Positions 1-9,358 of a stretch of DNA of 64,000 nucleotides are shown here, piece by piece. The number at the start of each line of letters is the position of its first letter. Within the stretch, counting starts at the first letter, position 1. Below the pieces are notes generated by a model. That model had not been told where the DNA came from. It did no database searches and saw only the letters and a list, made by a program, of their open reading frames with translations. Where the stretch lies: contig JAQVAV010000006.1 in the NCBI GenBank assembly GCA_028690665.1, positions 124,001 to 188,000 of the forward strand, in the 5' to 3' direction. Made by a program: the position numbers and the translations under genes. Source of the DNA: Paludibacter sp. Its GTDB lineage: Bacteria; Bacteroidota; Bacteroidia; Bacteroidales; Paludibacteraceae.

Positions 1-695
1 GGGCTTTTTGGTTCCTTAGAGCTCTGTTTTTAGTTAGTCTGATCTTTTTATGTATCAGGATGATTATACACAAGGTATTCAGAGACAACCGTATTACCGA
101 TTATTTAACTTTTTTCCCTGTAACACTTATACTACTTCTTGGATATAAAATACAGTTTCCATATAATATCAGTTCTTCATTTGTTGCTTTGTTTTTTTAT
201 TTTGCTGGGTATTTACTTGCAAAGAATAGAGATATAATAAAGATGAATTTTTGGATCGCATTTGCCTCGTTTATAATAGTGGTTTGTTGTTCGTTTTTTA
301 ATAGTCCCGATCTTGCTTACAACAAATATAATTCTTTATTCTTATTCGTTTTGAGTGGTTTGTGCGGAACATATATGATAATGTATATATCTTTTAAAAT
401 TAAGGGAAACCGTTTTTTAGAACATATAGGACAAAATTCAATCACTATTATGATTTTTCATTTTTTTTCATTTGTTTTTATAAATCTAATCATTGTATTG
501 TGGTATGCATTACCAGTACAGAACGTTTTAGCTTATCCTTGTATAAAAAACTATCCATATTGGTGGATATTATATAGTTTCGCCGGTGTATTTATTCCAT
601 TGGTATTTAATAAGATTATAATAGGAGCAAAAAGAAAACTACCTCAATTTTTATTTTTGCCTTATTGGTTTGAAAAAATAAATATTCAATTGTGA
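1..695 (+). CDS. Membrane acyltransferase (acyltransferase-3 family), C-terminal part
   Basis: The reading frame is open from base 3 through the left edge, so this is the 3' part of a gene whose start lies outside the window; the Met codon at 60 is internal. The visible 231 or so residues are very hydrophobic with about six membrane segments. They begin with FWFLRALF, which resembles the FLRSLF-type segment of acyltransferase-3 (OafA/fucose 4-O-acetylase-like) proteins. Such enzymes put acetyl or other acyl groups on sugars of surface polysaccharides in the inner membrane. The context, a polysaccharide cluster, fits. The catalytic His is normally near the N-terminus and cannot be seen. Family assignment is by overall appearance, so moderate confidence. 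Confidence 0.65.
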   Translation, partial: AFWFLRALFLVSLIFLCIRMIIHKVFRDNRITDYLTFFPVTLILLLGYKIQFPYNISSSFVALFFYFAGYLLAKNRDIIKMNFWIAFASFIIVVCCSFFNSPDLAYNKYNSLFLFVLSGLCGTYMIMYISFKIKGNRFLEHIGQNSITIMIFHFFSFVFINLIIVLWYALPVQNVLAYPCIKNYPYWWILYSFAGVFIPLVFNKIIIGAKRKLPQFLFLPYWFEKINIQL

Positions 696-727
696 TTATA
701 TCAAACTATAAAATCTATTTAAACTTG

Positions 728-749
728 ATAAAAAACAGAAGTTTTTTAT
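728..749 (+). terminator. AT-rich hairpin after the acyltransferase gene
   Basis: A perfect 9-bp inverted repeat (728-736 and 741-749) with a 4-base loop lies 33 bases after the stop codon. The second arm itself contains a run of six T. The stem has only one G-C pair, so a working terminator is possible but weak. Confidence 0.22.
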
Positions 750-832
750 ACCAAAAAGAGACTTTGAGTTGGTGCAAGGGTAAATAATGAATGAAGAGGA
801 ACCTTATGAAATTATAATAGTTAGAAAATTAC

Positions 833-2128
833 TTGGACAATAGTATTAAAACTAAATATATACAATTAAAAACGCAACCAGCTTATGCCAAGGTACTACA
901 TTGGGGTAAATTGGTAAGTATTACCGGATCTGCCCAGATTATTATACAAGCGGTGGGTTTTTTGAGCGGGATTCTTATTATACGTCTGCTTCCGGTTGAA
1001 GAATATGCCCTTTACACTTTGGCCAATACTATGCTTGGTACTATGACGATATTGTCGGACGGAGGTATCTCTTCGGGAGTGATGGCGCAGGGTGGAAAGG
1101 TATGGCAGGATAAAGAAAAACTGGGCGCTGTATTGGCTACCGGACTTGATTTAAGAAAAAAGTTTGCCATTGGCAGCCTGATTGTCTCTATCCCTATTCT
1201 CTTGTATCTACTGCTAGATCATGGAGCTTCGTGGCTCACAGCCGTAATGATTGTACTTTCACTCATTCCGGCTTTTTATGCTGCTTTGTCCGATTCTCTT
1301 TTGGAAATAGTGCCTAAGCTGCATCAGGCGATTGCTCCTTTACAAAAGAATCAGGTAATGGTGAGTATCGGTCGGTTGATACTAAATGCCGGTTTGCTAT
1401 TTGTGTTCCCGTGGACGGCAGTTGCTCTTGTTGCCAATGGAATTCCTCGTATTTATGGAAATTATAAACTACATAAAATTGCTGAACCTTATGTAGTTGC
1501 AGAAAGGAAGCCTGACCCTATAGTAAGGAAAGAGATACTGAAAATTGTTAGAAAAATAATGCCAATCTCAATCTACTATAGTTTGTCAGGACAGATTGTT
1601 TTTTGGATATTGTCAATTTTTGGAAACACTAATAGTATTGCTCAAATTGGAGCACTGGGAAGATTAACTCAGTTAATTGCTTTTTTTTCAACTCTGATAA
1701 CCGTGCTAGTCATTCCTCGTTTTGCAAGAACGGAAAATGATAATAAAAAAATAATACGTTTCTTTTTATATATCCAATTATTATTATTGGTGATCTCTCT
1801 TGTAATTATGGTTCCTGTTTCCGTTTTTCCTCATCAAATTTTATGGATATTGGGAGAGTCATATGAAAATTTGAATTATGAATTAATATTAATCATGCTT
1901 TCTTCTTGTATTGGGTTATTTTATAGTACTTCCGGTAATCTCATAAGCTCTAGAGCTATTATACTTCAACCAGTTATTTTGATTTCATTAAATATATCTA
2001 TTCTTGTAGGTGCATCATTTATATGGGATTTGAGAACCCTTAATGGAATTCTTTATTATAATTTATTTTACAATTTACTTATGTATATTGTTACAATTGC
2101 GTTTTTCTTTATAAAAATAGATAAATAA
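833..2128 (+). CDS. Polysaccharide flippase (Wzx-like, MATE/MVF superfamily)
   Basis: A 431-residue protein with about 12 predicted membrane helices and short charged loops, the length and shape of O-antigen/capsule flippases. These move undecaprenyl-linked repeat units across the inner membrane before polymerisation by a Wzy protein; a Wzy candidate lies at 9359. The start is odd: the frame is closed by TAA and TAG at 815-820 and has no ATG until residue 67, inside the second helix, so TTG at 833 is the best start. The segment GSAQIIIQAVGFLSGILIIRLLP near the N-terminus is typical of the first helix. It is the only flippase visible in the window. Confidence 0.8.
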   Translation: MDNSIKTKYIQLKTQPAYAKVLHWGKLVSITGSAQIIIQAVGFLSGILIIRLLPVEEYALYTLANTMLGTMTILSDGGISSGVMAQGGKVWQDKEKLGAVLATGLDLRKKFAIGSLIVSIPILLYLLLDHGASWLTAVMIVLSLIPAFYAALSDSLLEIVPKLHQAIAPLQKNQVMVSIGRLILNAGLLFVFPWTAVALVANGIPRIYGNYKLHKIAEPYVVAERKPDPIVRKEILKIVRKIMPISIYYSLSGQIVFWILSIFGNTNSIAQIGALGRLTQLIAFFSTLITVLVIPRFARTENDNKKIIRFFLYIQLLLLVISLVIMVPVSVFPHQILWILGESYENLNYELILIMLSSCIGLFYSTSGNLISSRAIILQPVILISLNISILVGASFIWDLRTLNGILYYNLFYNLLMYIVTIAFFFIKIDK

Positions 2129-2133
2129 AAAAT

Positions 2134-2955
2134 ATGAAATTGTCTATAATCACTATTAATTATAATGATGCCGTTGGACTTGCAAAGACAATTAATTCGG
2201 TCATAGAACAAAGTTGGAAAGATTTCGAATATGTCATTATTGATGGAGGTTCCATAGATGGTAGTGTTGACATTATAAAATCCTATCAGGATTATTTGAC
2301 ATATTGGGTTAGTGAACCAGATCAGGGGGTTTTTAACGCGATGAATAAAGGTATTGGACATGCAAAAGGTGACTATTTATTAATCCTAAATTCAAGGGAT
2401 GTTCTAAATGGCATAGATACATTAAAATCAATTTTTGAAGATCAGTATTACGATGAAGATATTCTATATGGAGATGTTTTTCGTGAAAGTCAAGGAAAGA
2501 TTTTTACTAAAAGCATTTTCCCTGATACTTTAAATTTTGGCTTTTTAAGGCATGGAATGATTAGTCATCAAGCTGCTTTTGTTAAGAGAAAATTACATGA
2601 TAAGGTCGGGCTATATAATGAATATTTAAAGTTTTCTGCTGATTGGTATTTTTTTATAATGGCAATTTGTAAATATAATTCTTCATATAGACACATAAAG
2701 GAAATAATTGCTGTTTGCAATACAGATGGACTAACATGCAATCCTCAAAATTTTAAAGCAATGCGTGAAGAAAATCAACGTATACTTAATCAAGAATTCG
2801 GTGCTTTTCTTCCTGACTATAATAAATTAGATAAGTTAGAGAAAAAAGGTCTCAATAATATTATAAAAAAGATGAAAAATATGATTGTTTCAAAATTTAA
2901 AGTTTTAGAGGTAATGTATAATATCTTTTCTTATAATGATATAGATATAAAATAG
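2134..2955 (+). CDS. Glycosyltransferase family 2
   Basis: A 273-residue GT-A enzyme expected to transfer one sugar from a nucleotide sugar to a lipid-linked oligosaccharide at the inner face of the membrane. It starts MKLSIITINYND, the standard GT2 N-terminus. DGGSIDGS at about residues 38-45 is the nucleotide-binding motif, and EPDQGVFNAMNKGI follows, common in WcaA-like enzymes. The usual LNSGD metal site reads LNSRD, so the Gly before the acidic residue is replaced by Arg. There is no membrane segment. The start is 5 bases after the flippase stop, so co-transcription is very likely. Base composition is strongly AT-rich. The donor and acceptor cannot be told. Confidence 0.85.
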   Translation: MKLSIITINYNDAVGLAKTINSVIEQSWKDFEYVIIDGGSIDGSVDIIKSYQDYLTYWVSEPDQGVFNAMNKGIGHAKGDYLLILNSRDVLNGIDTLKSIFEDQYYDEDILYGDVFRESQGKIFTKSIFPDTLNFGFLRHGMISHQAAFVKRKLHDKVGLYNEYLKFSADWYFFIMAICKYNSSYRHIKEIIAVCNTDGLTCNPQNFKAMREENQRILNQEFGAFLPDYNKLDKLEKKGLNNIIKKMKNMIVSKFKVLEVMYNIFSYNDIDIK

Positions 2956-3014
2956 ATGATTATAATTTTATAAATAGAATATATGATATTGTTGTTTTTA
3001 TAATTATACAATCA

Positions 3015-3938
3015 ATGAAAAAAATAAAATACCAAGGTGGCGCTACAAAATTAATTGCAACACAAATTGCTAAAAAAAATAAAGTACGGTTTATTAAATA
3101 CATTCAAACACATTTTGAAAGTTTGATTAAGCAATGTGGCAATTCTGCAACAACATTAAATATGGAGGTTGTTAGTTTTTCATCTACTTATGATTTTAGT
3201 GAACAAGTTTTGTCCATCTTATCTTTCATTCGTTATGTTGGTATCCCTAATAAATGGGTACTGTTTTCAGATGGTACATATGTTTTGGAGCAAGAAAAAT
3301 TATTGTTGGACCATTTACCATTTTTGAAGATAGAAAAATTAAATTGGGAAAATATGTCTTGTTTGCCAAAGGATACTAAACCCGAATTGGTTCCATATGA
3401 AACTTACTTTCTTGATTATGCCAAACAAAAGCCACTCGGTAAGAGATTATTCTACTATTTAAATTATCAGGTGGAACGACCTGCATTATTTATTGATTCA
3501 GATATTTTGTTTTATAAACAAGCTTGTACCATTTTTCAGGCGATTGGTGATACCGCTACGGGCTGGTATTTACCCGATTTTGATTGGGGCTGTTTAGACA
3601 GTAGATATAAAGAACAGCATCAAAAACAAATGTATCAAGTGAATGGAGGATTTTTTTTATTTAATCAAAATATTAGTGATTATTCAGATGGATTAGATTT
3701 TTTCAAAAGTTTAGATTATAAATATGAGTATTTTAGCGACCAGAATTTATTTCATATTTTATTTCGTTCTAATCATTTCATGCCTTTTGACCCCCGTATT
3801 TTTTGGTTGAATAACAGTGACCAGTTTGATTTTGGGTATAATAAAAAACCGGAAGAAATGGCTATTCGCCATTATACGGGGCCTGTGCGCCACAAAATGT
3901 GGCAAAGAAACTGGAAATGGCATTTATCATTAAAATGA
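3015..3938 (+). CDS. Putative GT8-like glycosyltransferase (1st of three in tandem)
   Basis: This 307-residue protein matches no family I can name with certainty, but the GT8-type order of motifs is visible: a DxD site (D161-S-D163) in FIDSDILF, then NGGFFLFN, then a DQN motif (SDQNLFH), then a C-terminal RHYTGPVRHKMW that resembles the HYxG..KPW end of retaining GT8 enzymes. It probably transfers a sugar to the growing polysaccharide unit. The gene is very AT-rich and follows 59 bases of non-coding DNA. The next two genes have the same motif order with little overall similarity. A cytosolic location is inferred because no signal or helix is seen. Confidence 0.55.
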   Translation: MKKIKYQGGATKLIATQIAKKNKVRFIKYIQTHFESLIKQCGNSATTLNMEVVSFSSTYDFSEQVLSILSFIRYVGIPNKWVLFSDGTYVLEQEKLLLDHLPFLKIEKLNWENMSCLPKDTKPELVPYETYFLDYAKQKPLGKRLFYYLNYQVERPALFIDSDILFYKQACTIFQAIGDTATGWYLPDFDWGCLDSRYKEQHQKQMYQVNGGFFLFNQNISDYSDGLDFFKSLDYKYEYFSDQNLFHILFRSNHFMPFDPRIFWLNNSDQFDFGYNKKPEEMAIRHYTGPVRHKMWQRNWKWHLSLK

Positions 3939-3945
3939 ATTTGTT

Positions 3946-4863
3946 ATGAGTAAAGGCATTCTATTGGTAGCCAATAAAAAAAGTGGGGCACAATGTGAGA
4001 ACCTTATTTACAGTATCCGCCAAAGCGGTTGCATGCTTCCCATTCGTCTCATTCATTTTGGAGGCAGAGAAATTGAATCCCGCTATGTGTTGAATGAGGT
4101 CGAATTTATGCATTTTGAAGATTTTTCAAAAGAAGCACAGAATTTTATAGCCCAATTACGCAGTGTTTTAACTGATTGCCCTTTGGGATATCTTTATCGC
4201 TATTTGGGCTGGTTTACCGATTGGGACGAGTTTATTTATTCCGACAATGATATTGTTGCTTTGATGAATTGGGAAAAGCTGTTTGAATATGACATACGTT
4301 TTGATTTGATTCACGCTGATGAAGAATATCTCACTAAGGGTATATTTAATTATGATAAACCGGAAGAAATCGAACATATATTTGGCAAAGGAAGTCTGGA
4401 AACAGCTATTACTGCCGGACATATTCTGGTGCGCAAAAGTGATAAAATGATTGCAGATATTATAGCAGCCATTGAATGGTTCAGACAGTATCCTTATATC
4501 CCCAAAAAACACGATCAGGCACTTTTGCATATTGCCAGCTTATTGGGAAACTGGCATTGTTTGAATCTATGCAAACCGCCTCACTTGTGGTTAAGTTCTT
4601 GGGCAGGTGATTATAAAAATTCTTTAGCTCTAGTTCAAGCCATTCAGAATGCCGAGAGCAAAATTACTCATTTGCATTATTCGGGTAGATCTCCTAATGG
4701 ATCAAACGCCATGGATGAATTGCTATATTCCTATTTGCCTGAGAAAAAACGTGTTAATAAATTATATAAAGCCTTGTTGAATGAAGTGAGTGGTTTTAAT
4801 ACTATTCAATCGTTTTATAAACGTGGTAAAGATTACTTTGAACGAAAATTTAAACACATATGA
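3946..4863 (+). CDS. Putative GT8-like glycosyltransferase (2nd of three in tandem)
   Basis: A 305-residue soluble protein that starts 7 bases after the previous stop. It has YSDNDIVAL with an acidic D100-N-D102 metal site, TAGHILVRKSD in the place of the NxG strand, KHDQALLHIA as the D-Q motif, and THLHYSG near the C-terminus. This order is that of GT-A enzymes of the GT8 kind, but the match is at motif level only. It overlaps the next gene by ATGA, so translation is probably coupled. A role in assembling the repeat unit is inferred from its neighbours; the sugar is unknown. Confidence 0.55.
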   Translation: MSKGILLVANKKSGAQCENLIYSIRQSGCMLPIRLIHFGGREIESRYVLNEVEFMHFEDFSKEAQNFIAQLRSVLTDCPLGYLYRYLGWFTDWDEFIYSDNDIVALMNWEKLFEYDIRFDLIHADEEYLTKGIFNYDKPEEIEHIFGKGSLETAITAGHILVRKSDKMIADIIAAIEWFRQYPYIPKKHDQALLHIASLLGNWHCLNLCKPPHLWLSSWAGDYKNSLALVQAIQNAESKITHLHYSGRSPNGSNAMDELLYSYLPEKKRVNKLYKALLNEVSGFNTIQSFYKRGKDYFERKFKHI

Positions 4864-5828
4864 AGTCAGCAATATGTACATTATTTGAAGGACATTACCA
4901 TTATGGTGTAGCGGCTTTGACTAATTCTCTCTATAAGAGAGGGTTTAGAGGCAGTATTTATGCTGGCTATCGTGGTGCATTGCCACCGTGGGTTAAAAAT
5001 ATCTATAATACTACTGAATTTAGCTGGCCGGGAGCCAAAACCTTTAAAGTAGCTGATGGGTTAGTTTTATATTTTTTACCATTAACAACATCTTATCATC
5101 TAACCAATTATAAACCTGATTTTATGTTGGAATTGTGGGCAGGTCCGGCTAAAGATGCTGAAGCGATGTTTTATTTTGATCCGGATATTGTGCAAGTAGC
5201 TCCGTGGACATTCATGGAAGAATGGGTAAATTGTGGTGTAGCGGTTAGTGAAGATGTGAATTCTCCTCTTGAGAAGTATCATCCTAAAAGGGTTGCTTGG
5301 AGAAATTATTTTGGTAAATACGGTTATATGTTAAATTTTAAAAACAATATATATGTTAATGGCGGTTTCGTTGGTGCGAGAGTTGAAAATAAAGTGTTTA
5401 TTGAATATTGGAGACGAGTTCAAGAAAAAATGGGAGAAGGAATAGGTGGATTGAATAGATCTGCCTTTACGAAAGGAGAACCATTGTTCCTTCAAGATTC
5501 TGGCGATTTTGCCCCTTTTGGTAAAACGGATCAGGATGCTTTAAATGCTTCAATAGAATTTTATAAAGGGGATATTAGTTATATAACTAAAGCAGGGATG
5601 GGATTTGAAGCTGGTTTATTAGTAATGGCTCATGCTCTTGGGAAAAATAAACCGTGGTTAAAATTATATATTAAAGATTTTTTGAGAGGATATAAAATTG
5701 GAATTGTAGATAAATCTTTTTGGAATAATGTCGTAGAACCTATTAGGATTTATGATAAAATAAAAATTAATATGACTTTATTTGAAATTAAGATATTTTC
5801 TTTTTTGAATCGTTTTTATAGTAAATGA
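4860..5828 (+). CDS. Putative GT8-like glycosyltransferase (3rd of three in tandem)
   Basis: A 322-residue protein whose ATG overlaps the previous stop by four bases. Visible motifs are FYFDPDIV with a D107-P-D109 site, VNGGFVGARVEN, FGKTDQDALN, and MAHALGKNKPW. Together these are the DxD, NGG, DQ and H..G..KPW signatures of GT8-type retaining glycosyltransferases, and this member shows them most clearly of the three. The C-terminal 50 residues are basic and aromatic and could hold it at the membrane. It likely adds a hexose or hexuronic acid to a surface polysaccharide, which is inference from context. Confidence 0.6.
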   Translation: MKSAICTLFEGHYHYGVAALTNSLYKRGFRGSIYAGYRGALPPWVKNIYNTTEFSWPGAKTFKVADGLVLYFLPLTTSYHLTNYKPDFMLELWAGPAKDAEAMFYFDPDIVQVAPWTFMEEWVNCGVAVSEDVNSPLEKYHPKRVAWRNYFGKYGYMLNFKNNIYVNGGFVGARVENKVFIEYWRRVQEKMGEGIGGLNRSAFTKGEPLFLQDSGDFAPFGKTDQDALNASIEFYKGDISYITKAGMGFEAGLLVMAHALGKNKPWLKLYIKDFLRGYKIGIVDKSFWNNVVEPIRIYDKIKINMTLFEIKIFSFLNRFYSK

Positions 5829-5834
5829 TTGTTT

Positions 5835-6407
5835 ATGAGTAAATTGTTCGATAAAAGTCTTTTCGTTACCCGCTTTCATTTTAATTCTAAATTAAAAAGT
5901 TATTTTCGAAACAAATGGTTTCTTTTCCAAGGCATGACAATAGGAAAAAATACATCTTTACCTACGCTATTTGTTACTTGGCCTCACCAAGTATCCATTG
6001 GCAATAAATGTAATATTGAACATGGTGTCTACTTTAAATATGATGGAATATGGTCAAAAGGTCCATCCATCATTATAAAAGACAATGTTTTTATTGGATC
6101 AAACTGTGAATTTAATATTAAAAATAGAATTATAATAAAAAATAATTGTCTTATTGCCTCTGGAGTTCGTTTTATAGATCATGATCATGGAATTGACAAA
6201 AAAACATTAATGAGAATGCAGATTTGTCCATCTTTACCTATTGAGATTGGAGAAGATGTCTGGATCGGAGCCAATGCTATTATATTAAAAGGTGTCAGTA
6301 TTGGCAATGGTGCTATCATTGCCGCTGGTGCAGTGATTAATAAGAATATTTCTCCCTATGAAATTTGGGGTGGCATCCCTGCAAAAAAAATAGGAGAAAG
6401 AAAATGA
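5835..6407 (+). CDS. Hexapeptide-repeat acetyltransferase (LbH, WcaF/Maa-like)
   Basis: A left-handed beta-helix acyltransferase of about 190 residues. Imperfect [LIV]-G-x4 turns run through the protein. FIDHDHG carries the usual catalytic-type His, and the C-terminus has GEDVWIGANAIILKGVSIGNGAIIAAGAVI followed by GGIPAKKIG, the standard end of xenobiotic/sugar O-acetyltransferases. Acetyl-CoA would be the donor and a polysaccharide sugar the acceptor. ATG at 5835 is preferred to the in-frame TTG at 5829 that abuts the previous stop. It overlaps the next gene by ATGA. Confidence 0.82.
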   Translation: MSKLFDKSLFVTRFHFNSKLKSYFRNKWFLFQGMTIGKNTSLPTLFVTWPHQVSIGNKCNIEHGVYFKYDGIWSKGPSIIIKDNVFIGSNCEFNIKNRIIIKNNCLIASGVRFIDHDHGIDKKTLMRMQICPSLPIEIGEDVWIGANAIILKGVSIGNGAIIAAGAVINKNISPYEIWGGIPAKKIGERK

Positions 6408-7501
6408 CCATCCTTTTTATCTGTGGTTCTCTTGAACCCGGACGTGACGGTGTTGGGGATTATACCCGGAGACTCGCAGGGGAACTGATCCGGCAGGGGC
6501 AAATCGCGACTATTATTGCATTGAACGACAGGAGCATTCTTGATGTCTATGAAGGAGTGCAGGAATCAGAAGGTATTTATATTAACGTGTTGCGTATACC
6601 TGCCGTTTTGAAGACAAAAGAACGTTTTAACTTAGCCGGTGAATTTATAGCGCGAATTGATCCGGAATGGCTGAGCCTACAATTTGTACCTTTTTCTTTT
6701 CAGAAGAAAGGATTGCCTTTTGGATTAGGCCGGAGACTTGCTAAAATAGGAAAAGACCGGAAATGGCATGTAATGTTTCATGAATTGTGGGTGGGAATGG
6801 ATGTTGATGCCTCATTAAAGTTTAAATTATGGGGAAAGTTGCAAGGAATTTTAATTGAGAATTTAATAAAAAGTTTAAATAACTCTTTACTTACTACACA
6901 AACAGAATTATATCGGTGGCAACTATTTAAATTAGGATACAATTCAAAATATTTGCCTCTGTTTGGAAATATTCCTTGTATTAGTAATAAAACAGATAAT
7001 TATTTGACAAATTATTTAAAGTTTGTCGTATTTGGAAATATATATTCCGGATCTTCTGTTAAACGTTTTGTTAAAGAGATAACAGAGTATTTTATTGAAA
7101 AAAATATAATAATTGAATTTTGTTTTATTGGACGTTGTGGTGCCGAACAATCTGTATGGGCAAAAGAACTTGAAGAGTTTGGTGTTAAAATCAAAATAAT
7201 GGGAGAGCAATCCGAGAATATAGTTTCAGAAACTCTGTCAACCTCAGATTTTGGAATATCAACTACTCCGGCTCTATTGTTAGAAAAGAGTGGGAGTGTT
7301 GCTGCTATGCTTGAGCATGGATTACCCGTTATATGTGTTTCGAAAGATTGGAAAGTTAGAGGATATAATGCGAGAAAGAATTTACTTTTTTTCATTTGGG
7401 GACAGGATGACTTCAGTACTCTGTTGCTTTTAAAAAAGAATGAACCGTATAAATATAATTTGGAATTTATTGTGAGAAACCTATTGAATTATATGAATTA
7501 A
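6404..7501 (+). CDS. GT4-type (GT-B fold) glycosyltransferase
   Basis: A 365-residue protein starting MTILFICGSLEPGRDGVGDYTRRL, typical of GT-B enzymes that bind the acceptor with their N-domain. The ATG at 6404 overlaps the upstream TGA and is preceded by TAGGAGAAAG, one of the few Shine-Dalgarno-like sequences here; an upstream in-frame TTG at 6365 lies inside the previous gene and is not credible. The C-domain has VFGNIYSGSS and LEKSGSVAAMLEHGLPVICVS in place of the usual E-x7-E region, so the donor-site acid pair is not classical. The first half has a higher GC content than the AT-rich second half. Confidence 0.72.
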   Translation: MTILFICGSLEPGRDGVGDYTRRLAGELIRQGQIATIIALNDRSILDVYEGVQESEGIYINVLRIPAVLKTKERFNLAGEFIARIDPEWLSLQFVPFSFQKKGLPFGLGRRLAKIGKDRKWHVMFHELWVGMDVDASLKFKLWGKLQGILIENLIKSLNNSLLTTQTELYRWQLFKLGYNSKYLPLFGNIPCISNKTDNYLTNYLKFVVFGNIYSGSSVKRFVKEITEYFIEKNIIIEFCFIGRCGAEQSVWAKELEEFGVKIKIMGEQSENIVSETLSTSDFGISTTPALLLEKSGSVAAMLEHGLPVICVSKDWKVRGYNARKNLLFFIWGQDDFSTLLLLKKNEPYKYNLEFIVRNLLNYMN

Positions 7502-7504
7502 GAG

Positions 7505-8098
7505 ATGGCTACATTAAGATATTTATGGAAAAACAGAATTAAATTTCCTTTATTTTCTAAATTTTTTTTTAAAGCATGGGCCAAACGAATCGTATTACTT
7601 CCTGAATTGATAAAGAGAAACAGACGAAGATCAGAATTTATACGTAAGGGAGCCAATATTAGTGTCACTGCTGAGATTGGAAAACTTCATGCTGATGGTA
7701 AAGGGCCGAACTTAAGCATTGGTGAATTTTCGTTTATTGGGAGAGTATATATTGCATTACATGAAAAAGTTGAGATCGGAAATCGCGTATGTATTAATGA
7801 TGGTGTACAACTTTTAACTGCCTCTCATGATGTGCTTGATGCTGAATGGAAGCAGATAAAAGCTAAAATTATAATTGAAGATTATGTATGGATCGCAACA
7901 AATGCGATTATTTTACCTGGTGTACATATAGGAAAAGGGGCTGTGGTTGGTGCTGGGGCTGTGGTTAGTAAAAATGTTGGCGTTGGTGAAATTATAGTAG
8001 GTAATCCGGCAAGAGTTTTATCGAAAAAACGGAGTGAGTTTTTAAATTACAATCCGTGTGAATTTTTAGCTGGGAACAGAGCATGGTTAATCGGATAA
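7505..8098 (+). CDS. Hexapeptide-repeat acetyltransferase
   Basis: A 197-residue left-handed beta-helix protein. After a basic 55-residue N-terminus come hexapeptide turns, then LTASHDV with the catalytic-type His, IIEDYVWIATNAIILPGVHIGKGAVVGAGAVV, and GNPARVL, the closing motif of this family. It should O-acetylate a sugar of the polysaccharide using acetyl-CoA in the cytosol. It begins 3 bases after the upstream glycosyltransferase and ends 7 bases before the next, so it is inside one transcription unit. It is one of three such enzymes in the first 16 kb. Confidence 0.82.
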   Translation: MATLRYLWKNRIKFPLFSKFFFKAWAKRIVLLPELIKRNRRRSEFIRKGANISVTAEIGKLHADGKGPNLSIGEFSFIGRVYIALHEKVEIGNRVCINDGVQLLTASHDVLDAEWKQIKAKIIIEDYVWIATNAIILPGVHIGKGAVVGAGAVVSKNVGVGEIIVGNPARVLSKKRSEFLNYNPCEFLAGNRAWLIG

Positions 8099-8105
8099 AT
8101 TATTT

Positions 8106-9347
8106 ATGAAAATTCTTTTTATTCACCCTACCGGAAATCAAAATGTTCGGGAAGCGGCCAAAGGGTTGCAAAAGGCTGGTTTGTTGGGGCTTTTTGTTAC
8201 TTCCATTGCGGTATTCCGTGGAACTGTATTGTATAGGGTGGGAAAATTCAGACCGTTCTCGGAATTGCATAAAAGAGTGTTCGATGCAGTATTGCACCCG
8301 TTGACGAAGGTTTTTCCGTTCAAAGAGGGAGGACGATTGTTTTCCTCTAAATTTGGTTTTAATAAATTAATCAAACATGAAAAGGGCTTCTTTTGTGTTG
8401 ATTCGGTGTACCGTAGCTTGGATAAAAAAGTTTCCAATAGATTAAAATTGTGGAAACAAAAATACGATATAGGAGTTGTTTATGGGTATGAAGATGGCTG
8501 TGCCTATAGTTTTGAAAAGGCGAGAGTTTTAAATATGCGCTGTATTTACGACCTGCCAACAGGTTATTGGAGAGCTGCCCGTGATTTATTGAAATCGGAA
8601 ACAGAACGGAGGCCTGAATGGGCCGATACGATTACCGGATTTTACGATTCCGGAAATAAATTGAAGCGGAAAGATACTGAACTTCTTTATGCCGATACGG
8701 TTATTGTGGCAAGTACTTTCACTGCTGATACACTAAAATATTGTCCGAATAGTCTCCCCCCGGTAAAAGTGATTCCATACGGTTTTCCTGAAGTTTTTGA
8801 TGGCAGAATATATCCGGATTTTAATGACCAACGGAAAATTAAGTTGTTGTTTGTAGGTAAGTTAAGTCAGCAAAAAGGAATTGCCGATTTATTTGAAGCC
8901 GTGAATGAGCTTTCGAATTTGTTTGAATTAACATTAATTGGGGCAAAAGCCAATCGGAATATTTATCTCGAATCGGAATTGAAAAAACACAGCTATTTGC
9001 CACCTTTACCACACCCCGAAGTGCTTCAACAAATGCGGCAGCATGATATTTTAATATTTCCTTCTTTGTTTGATGGCTTTGGCTTAGTTATGACCGAAGC
9101 TATGTCGCAGGGAACCCCTGTAATTGCAACGGAACGTTCGGCAGGACCCGATTTAATCAAACATGGACGAAATGGCTGGCTGTTCCGTGCCGGAGATGCT
9201 TGTGGATTAAAAACGTTGTTATTACAAATAGCCGAACAGCCTCTTCAAATTAGTACCGCCGGCAAGGCGGCTATGGAAACAGCCCGGCAGAGGCCCTGGG
9301 CTGTATATGGCCGGGAACTGGCGGAAGCCATAAAAATTTTTAGTTGA
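8106..9347 (+). CDS. GT4 glycosyltransferase
   Basis: A 413-residue GT-B enzyme. The N-terminus MKILFIHPTGNQNVREAAKGLQ is typical. The C-domain has KLLFVGKLSQQKGIADL, the beginning of the nucleotide-sugar site, and FDGFGLVMTEAMSQGTPVIATERS with the E-x7-E pair that binds the donor. It should be a retaining transferase acting on a lipid-linked intermediate at the inner membrane. The stop overlaps a possible TTG start of the polymerase gene. Identity of the sugar is not readable from sequence. Confidence 0.85.
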   Translation: MKILFIHPTGNQNVREAAKGLQKAGLLGLFVTSIAVFRGTVLYRVGKFRPFSELHKRVFDAVLHPLTKVFPFKEGGRLFSSKFGFNKLIKHEKGFFCVDSVYRSLDKKVSNRLKLWKQKYDIGVVYGYEDGCAYSFEKARVLNMRCIYDLPTGYWRAARDLLKSETERRPEWADTITGFYDSGNKLKRKDTELLYADTVIVASTFTADTLKYCPNSLPPVKVIPYGFPEVFDGRIYPDFNDQRKIKLLFVGKLSQQKGIADLFEAVNELSNLFELTLIGAKANRNIYLESELKKHSYLPPLPHPEVLQQMRQHDILIFPSLFDGFGLVMTEAMSQGTPVIATERSAGPDLIKHGRNGWLFRAGDACGLKTLLLQIAEQPLQISTAGKAAMETARQRPWAVYGRELAEAIKIFS

Positions 9348-9358
9348 ACATCAGAGAC

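Noticed and set aside
7012-7395. Minus-strand frame of 127 codons within a glycosyltransferase gene
   Set aside because: Antisense to a coherent GT-B C-domain; no recognisable motifs.
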